Of a stretch of 64,000 nucleotides of DNA, positions 57,177-64,000 are shown piece after piece. The translations under genes were made by a program, and so were the position numbers. This DNA is from Naasia lichenicola (GTDB lineage Bacteria; Actinomycetota; Actinomycetes; Actinomycetales; Microbacteriaceae): positions 806,001 through 870,000 of the forward strand of contig NZ_SSSM01000001.1 in assembly GCF_004801885.1 (NCBI RefSeq), written 5' to 3'. Under the pieces are notes generated by a model that was given only the letters and a program-made list of their open reading frames with translations, was not told the origin of the DNA and did no database searches. The first letter of the stretch is position 1; the number at the start of each line of letters is the position of its first letter.

Positions 57177-58328
57177 CTACCGGTAGGGCCGGAAGAATTC
57201 GCGCAGCTCCTGCGCGTAGACCTCGGGCTCTTCGAACGCGGCGAAGTGTCCGCCCCGATCGAATTCGGTGACCCGGACGGTGTCGGCGGTCCGGTCGAGC
57301 CACTGCCGTGGCGGGCGCAGGATGTCTGCGGGGAACAGCGCGAATCCCGACGGCACCTCCACCCGTCGCAGCAGCTGCTCGACTGGGATCTGCGCGTTCG
57401 CGTTGTACATCCGCATCGAGGACCCGATCGTGCGGGTGAGCCAGTAGATCGTGACGTTCGTCAGGATCTCGTCCTTGGAGTAGCGGCTCTCGATGTCCCC
57501 GTGGCAGTCGCTCCACGAACGCAGCTTCTCGACGATCCATGCCGCGAGACCGACCGGCGAATCGGTCAGCCCGAAGGCCGCGGTCTGCGGCTTGGAGCGA
57601 TGCATCGCGGCATACGCACCCTCGGATGCCGACCAGGCCCCCACGTCCGCGAACCACGCCTGCTCCTCCGGGGAGAAGGCGGAGCGATCGGCGGCGAGCG
57701 GCGGCAGGCCCCCATCCGTCCGGTGCACCGCCACGACGCTGTCCGAGTGATCGAGCCCCAGGAATCGGCTGACGCCGCTTCCGATGTCGCCGCCGGCCGC
57801 GCCGAACCGGGAGTACCCGAGCCGGTTCGCCAGCCGGGTCCACATGCCCGCGACCCCGATGGAGTCGAGCGGAGCTCCGGTCGGACGGTCGGAGTACCCG
57901 AAGCCGGGCATGTCGGGCACGATCACGTCGAAGGCATCGTCGGCATCCCCGCCATGGGCGACCGGATCGGTCAGCAGCGGTATGACCTTGGAATAGCGCC
58001 AGAACGAGTCGGGCCATCCGTGGCTGAGCATCAGGACGAGCGGCGCTCGCGTGGGTGCGACGGCCCGGGCATGCACGAAATGGATGCCGAGGCCGTCGAT
58101 CACTGTGCGGAAGCGGGGCAGCCGAGCGAGGAGCGCCTCCTGGGCCGGCCAGTCGAACTCCTCGATCCAGTAGTCGACGAGTTCCCGGAGATAGTCGAGG
58201 TCGGCGCCCAGCCCCCAGCCTGCGTCCTCGGGCGCGTCGGGCCACCGGGTGGCCCGCAGACGCGACCGCAGATCGTCGAGTTCGGAGGCGTCGGCCTGCG
58301 GCTGGAAGTGCTCGATCGAGTCGTTCAC
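57177..58328 (-). CDS. Epoxide hydrolase (EHN-type alpha/beta hydrolase)
   Basis: The 383-residue enzyme has the EHN N-terminal domain (DLRSRLRATRWPDAPEDAGW, DYWIEEFDWPAQEALL), the oxyanion loop HGWPDSFW, the catalytic nucleophile Asp in GAAGGDIGSGVSRFLG, and the catalytic His in FDRGGHFAAFEEPE. It opens epoxides to diols; the natural substrate is unknown. The GTG at 58328 is supported by TAGGGT 7 nt upstream; the longer frame is antisense of the next gene. It is followed on the minus strand, after 72 bp, by the FtsX-like pair, which has its own promoter. Confidence 0.9.
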   Translation of the reverse strand: MNDSIEHFQPQADASELDDLRSRLRATRWPDAPEDAGWGLGADLDYLRELVDYWIEEFDWPAQEALLARLPRFRTVIDGLGIHFVHARAVAPTRAPLVLMLSHGWPDSFWRYSKVIPLLTDPVAHGGDADDAFDVIVPDMPGFGYSDRPTGAPLDSIGVAGMWTRLANRLGYSRFGAAGGDIGSGVSRFLGLDHSDSVVAVHRTDGGLPPLAADRSAFSPEEQAWFADVGAWSASEGAYAAMHRSKPQTAAFGLTDSPVGLAAWIVEKLRSWSDCHGDIESRYSKDEILTNVTIYWLTRTIGSSMRMYNANAQIPVEQLLRRVEVPSGFALFPADILRPPRQWLDRTADTVRVTEFDRGGHFAAFEEPEVYAQELREFFRPYR

Positions 58329-58335
58329 AGGGATC

Positions 58336-58341
58336 ACCCTA
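58336..58341 (-). promoter_or_regulatory. -10 box (TAGGGT), leaderless promoter of epoxide hydrolase
   Basis: TAGGGT on the minus strand ends 7 nt before the GTG at 58328. Confidence 0.45.
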
Positions 58342-58413
58342 GATCGGGCCGCCGACACGATTCGGGCTACGCTCGAACCGACGAGCCGTCCGGCTCCAGA
58401 AGGCGGTCGCACC

Positions 58414-58530
58414 GTGGCAGACAAGTCCCAGAACCAGAAGTCGACCGGCAAGACTGCCGCCTCGAAGACTCCCAAGGAGAAGAAGGCCGCCAAGCGCGAC
58501 AAGGCCGACGCCAAGCGCCGCGCCGAGTAG
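58414..58530 (+). CDS. Small Lys-rich protein (38 aa)
   Basis: This 38-residue basic protein (MADKSQNQKSTGKTAASKTP then KEKKAAKRDKADAKRRAE) is too short for many annotations but has a GTG start with AGAAGG 11 nt upstream and a TACGCT -10 at 58366-58371. Similar tiny basic proteins occur in other Micrococcales as far as I recall. It could bind RNA or be an intrinsically disordered peptide; function unknown. It is divergent to the epoxide hydrolase and converges with the Cthe_2159-like gene. Confidence 0.6.
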   Translation: MADKSQNQKSTGKTAASKTPKEKKAAKRDKADAKRRAE

Positions 58531-58554
58531 GTCGCCTCACCGACTGGATGACAG

Positions 58555-58612
58555 CGAGCTGCCCAGTTATGCCGCTCCGGAGGCTCCGGATGCGGCAGAA
58601 CTGGGCAGCTCG
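58555..58612. repeat. Dispersed palindromic element, copy 2 (CGAGCTGCCC ... GGGCAGCTCG)
   Basis: The left arm 58555-58575 and right arm 58592-58612 match at 20 of 21 positions; the loop contains TCCGGAGGCTCCGGA. The arms share the sequence of the element at 43173-43228. It lies in the convergent gap between the 38-residue gene and the Cthe_2159-like gene. Confidence 0.87.
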
Positions 58613-58626
58613 TGCAGTCGGTACGG

Positions 58627-60405
58627 TCAGCGACCGGGGCCGCCGCCACCGTTTCCGCCTCCGCCCATTCCGCCACCTGCGGCGGCTGTGCCCTCCGTGA
58701 CGGTGGCGGCCGTCGTGCCGTCGACGACGACCGTGTAGCTGCCGCCGTCCGCAAGGCCCGCGGACGAGTAGACAAGCGATGAGAACGACTTCTCGGCGGT
58801 GTACTCGTCGAGCACCGTGCCGTCCGCGGCCACGATCTGCACCGCGTCTCCCGCTGAGCCGCTGGCGGTCGCGGAGATCCACGACTGGGCGGACGAGGAG
58901 TCGGGCGATACCGCCATGCCCGAGCTTCCGATGGCGAGGACGGTGCCACCCGACACCGTGAGGGTGCCGTTGACGTCGAGCGCCCCGTTGCCGCTGCCGG
59001 TGGGACCGTAGACGGTGAGGGTTCCGCCGCTGACGACCGCGGAGCCGTTCGAGTCGAGTCCGTCGCCTTCCGCGTGGATGGTGACGTCGCCGCCCGAGAT
59101 GGTGACCAGCTCGCCGCTGTCGCCCTGGCCGCCTCCTCCCATGCCGCCGGCGTCCGTCGACGTCGTGGTGCTCGCCGAGCCGTTGATGCCGTCGTCATCG
59201 GAGGTCACGTCGACCGTCCCCGCGGAGACCGTGATGTCGCCCGACTCGATGCCCTCGTAGGACTGCTCGATGGTGACGCCGCCGCCGTCGAGCAGGATGG
59301 CCACATCGGCATGGATGCCGTCGTCGCCGCTGGAGGCCGTCTGGGTGCCACCCGAGATGTGCACGACGCCGTTGGAGTTGATGGCGTCGTCGGCGGAGCT
59401 GGAGATGAGCTCGCCGCCCTCGATGACGAGGTAGACGCCCGCCTTGACGGCCTTGGCCGAGGCGTCGTCAGCGAGAGCGGCGTCCGCTCCACCGCCGGCG
59501 GTGATGTCGAGGGCGCCTCCGGTGATCACCAGGTCGGTCTTCGCCGCCACTCCGTCTCCGGCCGCTTCGATGCTGATGTCGCCGCCGGTGAGCTCGATCC
59601 AGCCGCGCGTGGCCTCCTGGTCGTTGTCCGACTTCAGTCCGTCGCCTCCCGCATCGACGGAGATGGTGCCTCCCTCGACCGTCAGCGAATCCTTGCCGCG
59701 GAGGCCGTCGTCGGCTGCGGTCACGGTGATGTCGCCGGAGAGGATGACCAGGTCGTCCTCGCTCGTGATGCCGTCGTTGCCGTTTCCGGTGACCGCGAGA
59801 GAGCCGGTGCCCGAGATGGTGAGGTCGGCCTCGCTGAACAGGGCCGCGTTGACGTCCGCGTCCTCCGCGTAGCTCGAGGTGTCGCTCAGGCTGTTGGCCG
59901 AGCCGGCGGCCAGGTAGACCGCGACGTCGTCGGCCGAGGTGATGGAGATCGCCGCGGACGAGCTGCTCGCGATGTCGGCGCCGTCGAGCACGAGGGCGAC
60001 GAGGTCGCTCTCCCCCGCCGCGACGACGACCTGCCCGTCGAGGTCGCCGCTGATCACGTAGGTGCCGGCCGCGGTGATGGTGACGGTCGATCCGTCGACG
60101 GTCGCACCCTCGCCGGTGATCGTCGCCGAGGTCCCGGTCAGCGCGATGGTGGTCGCGCCGTCGGTGCTCCACTCGTCGTCGTTGGTGGTGGTGGCGTCCT
60201 CGTTCTCCGCCATCACCTGCTCTGCGGTGGCCGACGCGGTCACGTCACCGGCGGCGACGACGGTGCTGGTCTCGTCGCTGGTGGTCTCGGCGCTCGTGCT
60301 TCCTGTGCTGGTCGCCACGGCGGTGCATCCGGCGAGGAGGCCTCCGGTGGCGATGATGGCGGCGGCGGTGAGCGCCGCTCTGGTGGATCCTGGTCGAGCA
60401 AGCAT
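58627..60405 (-). CDS. Cthe_2159-type beta-helix lipoprotein (DUF4353)
   Basis: The 592-residue lipoprotein (lipobox LLAGC27) has a Thr/Ser-rich linker and a right-handed beta-helix of repeated DDGI/DDGL turns (ADDGLRGKDSLTVEGGTISV, DDAINSNGVVHISGG, GDDGIHADVAILLDGG, DDDGINGSAS), the pattern of Cthe_2159/DUF4353 carbohydrate-binding proteins, and a Gly-rich tail (GGGMGGGGNGGGGPGR). It is probably anchored outside the membrane and may bind acidic polysaccharide with calcium. It is the last gene of the operon, 15 bp after the VTC gene. Start ATG with GAGGA 5 nt upstream. Confidence 0.85.
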   Translation of the reverse strand: MLARPGSTRAALTAAAIIATGGLLAGCTAVATSTGSTSAETTSDETSTVVAAGDVTASATAEQVMAENEDATTTNDDEWSTDGATTIALTGTSATITGEGATVDGSTVTITAAGTYVISGDLDGQVVVAAGESDLVALVLDGADIASSSSAAISITSADDVAVYLAAGSANSLSDTSSYAEDADVNAALFSEADLTISGTGSLAVTGNGNDGITSEDDLVILSGDITVTAADDGLRGKDSLTVEGGTISVDAGGDGLKSDNDQEATRGWIELTGGDISIEAAGDGVAAKTDLVITGGALDITAGGGADAALADDASAKAVKAGVYLVIEGGELISSSADDAINSNGVVHISGGTQTASSGDDGIHADVAILLDGGGVTIEQSYEGIESGDITVSAGTVDVTSDDDGINGSASTTTSTDAGGMGGGGQGDSGELVTISGGDVTIHAEGDGLDSNGSAVVSGGTLTVYGPTGSGNGALDVNGTLTVSGGTVLAIGSSGMAVSPDSSSAQSWISATASGSAGDAVQIVAADGTVLDEYTAEKSFSSLVYSSAGLADGGSYTVVVDGTTAATVTEGTAAAGGGMGGGGNGGGGPGR

Positions 60406-60420
60406 GGTTGTGTCCTCGGG

Positions 60421-61293
60421 TCAGGCGACGGCGGTCGCTGGTCGGGCGGTGATCGGATGGCGGGGCTGCACGGCGGCGGCGGAGGTGTGCGCCGAGAGCT
60501 GCCTGGAGAGCGGCATCTCGGCGTCGAAGTAGCGGCGGAGCACGCGGTTCCACTTGTTGGCGGTGAGGTGGCGGATGGCGGCGAGCCCGGTGCCGTACTT
60601 GCTGACGGTGGCGGGTCGATGTCCGAGCGACCAGAGGATGCGGTCGGTCTCCGAGGTCCGCGAACCCGACTTCGTCTCGATGATCACGAGCCGCGGGCGG
60701 CTGAGCACCTCGCCGCCGTCCGATTCCCAGCGCAGGTCGGTATCGACCGTGGCACGGCTCCCGCTCCTCGGCTGGTAGATCGTCGTCCTGCTGTAACGGG
60801 TGATCAACGTGGGCTGCAGCTCCAGGGTGTCCGCATCAGCGATGCCGATCTCGGCCAGCCCGCTGTCGGCGTAGTCCCGGGCGTGCGGGGTGAGCACGTC
60901 CCGGCGCTCCGGCTCGTACGGCATGCGGTCCTTCACGGTCGCGCTGCGCGCACCACGGGTCTTCAGCTCGAGGAAGGTGTCGCCCGAGTCGAGGTAGCTG
61001 CGGGTGCGCAGCTTGAAACGGCGGCGCCGCGCGGTGGCGGCCATCCGGAAGCTGAGCAGGTCGGGGGTGTCGAAGTAGACGGATTCGTAGCCGAATTCGC
61101 GCTCGCCGTCGATCTCGAGCACCTTCGCCTCAGGTTCGCTGTCGGCCAGCGTCCGGAGGACGCGATCGGCCTCGGCGGCGCCGAGCAGGTACTTCCGGTC
61201 CACGCGGGTCTGCAGGGCGGCCGCGGCCACCAGCTGGTCCAGATCGATGCTGTCGAGCCGACGCTCCGTGCTGAAGCGCAGGTCGCCGATCAT
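60421..61293 (-). CDS. VTC-domain protein (polyphosphate polymerase-like)
   Basis: The 290-residue protein has the VTC catalytic fold of polyphosphate polymerases: RVDRKYLLGAAEADRVLRTL at the start, ESVYFDTPDLLSF, RRRFKLRTRSYLDSG, FLELKTRG, ITRYSRTTIYQ, LVIIETKSG, and SKYGTGLAAIR. The basic residues lining a triphosphate tunnel and the acidic metal ligands are in the expected strands. It could make polyphosphate or another nucleotide-derived polymer, or only bind it. The ATG at 61293 overlaps the DUF4956 stop (ATGA). It lacks the SPX and transmembrane domains of yeast Vtc4. Confidence 0.85.
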   Translation of the reverse strand: MIGDLRFSTERRLDSIDLDQLVAAAALQTRVDRKYLLGAAEADRVLRTLADSEPEAKVLEIDGEREFGYESVYFDTPDLLSFRMAATARRRRFKLRTRSYLDSGDTFLELKTRGARSATVKDRMPYEPERRDVLTPHARDYADSGLAEIGIADADTLELQPTLITRYSRTTIYQPRSGSRATVDTDLRWESDGGEVLSRPRLVIIETKSGSRTSETDRILWSLGHRPATVSKYGTGLAAIRHLTANKWNRVLRRYFDAEMPLSRQLSAHTSAAAVQPRHPITARPATAVA

Positions 61294-61907
61294 CGGAGCG
61301 CTCCGGCGGACCGCTGGCCGGCGGGCAGGCGGTCGTCCAGCGGGGTGGACGGTGCGCCGCCCACCCGGAAGCGGACATCCACGACGGTGGTGTCGTCGAC
61401 CAGGTCGACGTTCTGCACGATCATCGACTTCACGGTGCCGCCGAGCATCGACTCCAGCACGGCGCGCAGCTCCCCCTCGTCGGGAATGGCCCGGTCGATG
61501 CGCATCGTCTGGTGCCGGTAGCGCGACAGCAGTGCGGGCGAGTCGCCGACCGCCATGACCACGGCGATCAGGGCGATGAGGGCGGCGGCCTCCCAGCCCA
61601 GGGGCGCGAGACCGGCGATCAGGCCGATCGCCAGGGCGGAGAAGTAGTAGGCGACCTCGCGCTGCGAGATCTCGGACGACCGGAGGCGGATGATCGACAG
61701 CACGCCGAACAGTCCGAGGCCGATGCCGAGGCCCACCTCGGTCGTCGCGAGCACCTGCGACACCGCGAGCACGCCGATGTTCACGCCGAGGAAGGCGACG
61801 ACGAGATCGCGACGGCGGTGCCGGTGGAAGTAGAGCGAGGTGAGGCCGGCGATCGCGATCAGGTCGAGAGCGATCATGATCAGGGTGGCGGTCAGTTCTG
61901 CGGTCAT
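61290..61907 (-). CDS. DUF4956 membrane protein
   Basis: The 205-residue protein has four hydrophobic segments (LIMIALDLIAIAGLTSLYF, FLGVNIGVLAVSQVL, GIGLGLFGVLSIIRLRSSEI, LIALIAVVMAVGD) and a small C-terminal cytosolic domain. The GLGLFGVLSIIRLRS segment is the DUF4956 hallmark. It is found with VTC-domain and CotH/Cthe_2159 genes elsewhere and may be a membrane partner of the polymerase. The ATG overlaps the GT2 stop; the stop overlaps the VTC start. Function unknown. Confidence 0.87.
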   Translation of the reverse strand: MTAELTATLIMIALDLIAIAGLTSLYFHRHRRRDLVVAFLGVNIGVLAVSQVLATTEVGLGIGLGLFGVLSIIRLRSSEISQREVAYYFSALAIGLIAGLAPLGWEAAALIALIAVVMAVGDSPALLSRYRHQTMRIDRAIPDEGELRAVLESMLGGTVKSMIVQNVDLVDDTTVVDVRFRVGGAPSTPLDDRLPAGQRSAGALR

Positions 61908-63157
61908 GGGTGGATCCTCCGGTTGGTGGCTGTCGGTACGAGGGTCTGGGCGGCGGCTGGCGCGGTCGTCCGGACGGTGGGTCGGATCGTGGGCCGCACG
62001 GGCGTCCGAGCGCCGGTCGCGAGCTCCATTCCGCCATCCGGTGCTTTCGACTTCCTATGAGCCGTCGATGACACGGACATGGATCGGGCGGAGCGCCTCG
62101 AGAGGCCTCTCCCGCTCGCCGTGCGCGCGAACACGACGCAGCGCTGAACCGCGAAGCTCACGACATACAGCGCGATCTCGGTGAGGATCTTCGCCGGCAC
62201 GAGCGCCAGGCCGGCACCCGTCAGCAGGATGAGCCAGGCGTAGTTGGCCGCCAGCAGCACAGCGGCGAGCGCGATGTACGAGGTCAGCGCCCGTCGCAGC
62301 GACGCCCCTCGTGCGCCGAAGGCGGCCCTGTTGAGGGCGAAGTTGACGCCTCCGCTGCCGATCCGGGCAAGCACCACCGACGCGAGCAGCGATCCCGTGA
62401 GCCAGAACATCAGCTGGACGAGCACGGTGTCGATTCCGAAGCTCAGAAGGGACGAAGCGGCGAATCGGAGCATGGGTCGCATCACCCGCACGGAGTCGCG
62501 CAGCGGTCGGAAGTGGGACGAGGCGTTGCGCTCGAGGTACACCGTCTCGATGGGCAGCTCGACGATCGCAATCCCCGCGTCCTTCGAGCCGAGCAGCATC
62601 TCGAGCTCGTATTCGAAGCGCCGGCCGGGGACGCTCAGCGCCCACCGCAGCGCGGAGGCCGGCAGTCCGCGAAGTCCCGTCTGGGTGTCGCTGACCGCGA
62701 ACCCGCTGGCCAGCCGGAAGATCCAGGCGGAGACGGCATTGCCTAACCGGCTGCGGGCGGGCACGGTTCCGGCGAACGCGCGCACGCCCAGGACGATGGG
62801 ATCCGGCGCACCGCCGGATCCGCGTGCTTCGGCCTCATCGTGCAGGCGGCTGCCCACACGGAGGATGTCGACCACCGTGTGCTGGCCGTCGCTGTCGGCC
62901 GTGACGACGCCGTGCCCGGGGTGATGCTCGATCGCATGCCGGATCCCGGCCTTGAGCGCCGCGCCTTTGCCCTGGTTGACGGGGAGCGTGATCAGCTCGG
63001 CGCCGAGCAGCTGGACCGCTCGGAACACCGCCTTGTAACGGGGCCCGCTGCCGTCGTCGACCACGATGACGGCACCGGCATCGTCCGCGCTGCGCAACCG
63101 GTCGACGAGTCGGACGAGCTGCACATCCGGTTCGTAGGCGGGGATGAGGACGATCAC
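61904..63157 (-). CDS. Glycosyltransferase family 2 with C-terminal GtrA-like membrane domain
   Basis: The 417-residue protein has a GT-A domain at the N-terminus (VIVLIPAYEPD, VVDDGSG, ADSDGQH with the DxD-type metal site, DTQTGLRGLP), like polyprenyl-phosphate mannosyl/glucosyl transferases. From about 232 to 345 there is a GtrA-like four-helix membrane domain (SSLLSFGIDTVLVQLMFWL, ASVVLARIGSGGVNFALNR), which would flip or position a lipid-linked sugar. The tail is low-complexity. GTG at 63157 overlaps the glycosidase stop, so it is coupled to that gene. Donor unknown. Confidence 0.88.
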   Translation of the reverse strand: MIVLIPAYEPDVQLVRLVDRLRSADDAGAVIVVDDGSGPRYKAVFRAVQLLGAELITLPVNQGKGAALKAGIRHAIEHHPGHGVVTADSDGQHTVVDILRVGSRLHDEAEARGSGGAPDPIVLGVRAFAGTVPARSRLGNAVSAWIFRLASGFAVSDTQTGLRGLPASALRWALSVPGRRFEYELEMLLGSKDAGIAIVELPIETVYLERNASSHFRPLRDSVRVMRPMLRFAASSLLSFGIDTVLVQLMFWLTGSLLASVVLARIGSGGVNFALNRAAFGARGASLRRALTSYIALAAVLLAANYAWLILLTGAGLALVPAKILTEIALYVVSFAVQRCVVFARTASGRGLSRRSARSMSVSSTAHRKSKAPDGGMELATGARTPVRPTIRPTVRTTAPAAAQTLVPTATNRRIHP

Positions 63158-64000
63158 GAGCTGCTCGACGCTGCGATGTAGAGGATGTCGGAGGTGCCGC
63201 GCTCGCCGCCGTTCGAGGGCTGATTCACGACCTCCCCGTCGAAGTACATGGTCGAGGAGCCGCCGCCGTCGAGGTTGTAGGCGGTGGTGGCGCCGAGGCC
63301 GATCATGATCTCGCCGAGATCGGGAAGGCTGACGCCCGCGCTGTAGCCGGGACTGCGGCCGTCGACGACGACGAACACGAGGTGGTTGGAGTCGATCACG
63401 CCCACAGCGGTCCTCGGCTGCTCGCCCTGGATCGAGTGGTTGCCGACGTTCGTGTCGACCTCGACGTCTTCGACGCCGTCGACGACCGCCCCGTCCTCGA
63501 CGATCGCGGGGCCGAAGCTCAGCGTGTTCCAGACCCCCGCCGCGAGCAGCTCGGCCGCGGTCGTCTGGGTCTCGTCGTAGACCTGCACCGTGCCGTCGGT
63601 ATAGAAGGCGAGCCCTTCGCGGGCACCCTCGTCGCGGTAGACGACGCCGTTGCGGATCTCGATCCCGGTGCTCCGGAAGCCGTAGTAGTCGCCGTTGATG
63701 GCGAAGATCGCGTCGTTGTCGGCCGCGATGTCCGAGGTGTTCTCGGTGATGTTCTCGCCGAACGTGTCGTTCGCGAAGGCGGAGCGGAGCACGGTGGCAT
63801 CGCTCAGGGTGACGTCGGCGACGTAGTAGGTGACGGTGCTGTCGCCCGAGCCGGTCGTCACCGTCGAGATGGTGACGTCGGCGTAATCGGACGAGTAGCT
63901 CGTCGCGGTTGTGACGGCGTCTGCATCGCTCGTCGATGCGGCCTCCACCGTGGAGTTGGCGGCCTCGTAGGCGGAGGCGTCGGTGACCTCGACGTGCGGG
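63154..64000 (-). CDS. Phosphodiester glycosidase-family protein (NAGPA domain), 5' end outside window
   Basis: The visible 281 codons belong to the C-terminal part of a protein that continues beyond base 64000. The NAGPA-like domain is clear: AIFAINGDYYGFRSTGIEIR, PRTAVGVIDSNHLVFVVVDG, and the diagnostic TTAYNLDGGGSSTMYFDGEV. These enzymes cleave sugar-1-phosphodiester bonds, as in phosphosaccharide uncovering or exopolysaccharide turnover. A GTG codon at 63948 is in frame but is probably internal, because coding-like residues (VEVTDASAYEAANST) continue upstream. It heads or is upstream in the operon with GT2-GtrA. Signal peptide not visible. Confidence 0.88.
   Translation of the reverse strand, partial: PHVEVTDASAYEAANSTVEAASTSDADAVTTATSYSSDYADVTISTVTTGSGDSTVTYYVADVTLSDATVLRSAFANDTFGENITENTSDIAADNDAIFAINGDYYGFRSTGIEIRNGVVYRDEGAREGLAFYTDGTVQVYDETQTTAAELLAAGVWNTLSFGPAIVEDGAVVDGVEDVEVDTNVGNHSIQGEQPRTAVGVIDSNHLVFVVVDGRSPGYSAGVSLPDLGEIMIGLGATTAYNLDGGGSSTMYFDGEVVNQPSNGGERGTSDILYIAASSSS

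Noticed and set aside
58249-58413. Longer N-terminus of the 38-residue Lys-rich protein
   Set aside because: The extension is antisense of the epoxide hydrolase start region; the GTG at 58414 has a ribosome-binding site.

Overview
The window is about 70% GC, densely coded, and has every mark of an actinobacterial chromosome. The gene set includes GarA with an FtsR-type MerR regulator, FbiC, pyruvate carboxylase, a DUF5997/LysR pair, a flotillin-like SPFH protein and LolA-like/ABC cassettes. About a quarter of the genes have a TAnnnT -10 box only 6-7 nt before the start codon, which indicates leaderless mRNAs. The gene set and neighbourhoods look most like Microbacteriaceae (order Micrococcales); that family placement is inferred from recognised proteins, not computed. 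I see no rRNA, tRNA, CRISPR array, transposase, integrase or plasmid/phage module, so this reads as core chromosome.

Layout. 0.1-15.1 kb: central metabolism and division/regulation: an acyltransferase, ROK glucokinase, long-chain acyl-CoA ligase, peptide deformylase coupled to a MinD/ParA-like ATPase, pyruvate carboxylase, ParA, a cyclase-family hydrolase, then the conserved block merR - ftsR - garA - pgsA. 15.1-31.8 kb: a protealysin-type protease with its emfourin inhibitor gene, an LRV-repeat protein, a NUDIX-NYN fusion, an SDR, a small gene under a LexA-type box, a Tat-exported amine oxidase whose domain order is circularly permuted, an FKBP lipoprotein, an FHA protein, YbaK, a Lys/Ala-rich DNA-binding-like protein, an OCD-like protein, a deazaflavin-type oxidoreductase, an AraC/VOC pair and cysK-cysE. 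32.5-44.8 kb: a LolA-like protein with an ABC exporter, a pentapeptide-repeat protein, the coupled unit fbiC - alpha/beta hydrolase - flavin monooxygenase, a DUF4166/TIGR01777 pair, and the SPFH protein. 44.9-58.5 kb: a second ABC exporter, a HerA/DUF853-type ATPase, LysR/DUF5997, two very large FtsX-like permeases with no ATPase beside them, and an epoxide hydrolase. 58.6-64 kb: a tightly overlapping minus-strand operon (phosphodiester glycosidase, GT2-GtrA, DUF4956, VTC polyphosphate-polymerase-like protein, Cthe_2159-type beta-helix lipoprotein) that runs off the window.

The most unusual observations are these. (1) The FbiC-like protein keeps the CxxxCxxC cluster motif of its first radical-SAM half but has lost all three cysteines of the second (CofH-like) half while the rest of that half remains recognisable. 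(2) The amine oxidase carries the normally C-terminal FAD-contacting segment ahead of its N-terminal Rossmann motif, which is a natural circular permutation. (3) The gaps between genes, especially convergent ones, carry long near-perfect palindromes, two of which (43.2 and 58.6 kb) are copies of one dispersed element. (4) The VTC/DUF4956/Cthe_2159 operon looks like an uncharacterised envelope system. Functions are inferred from motifs read by eye; no database search was run.
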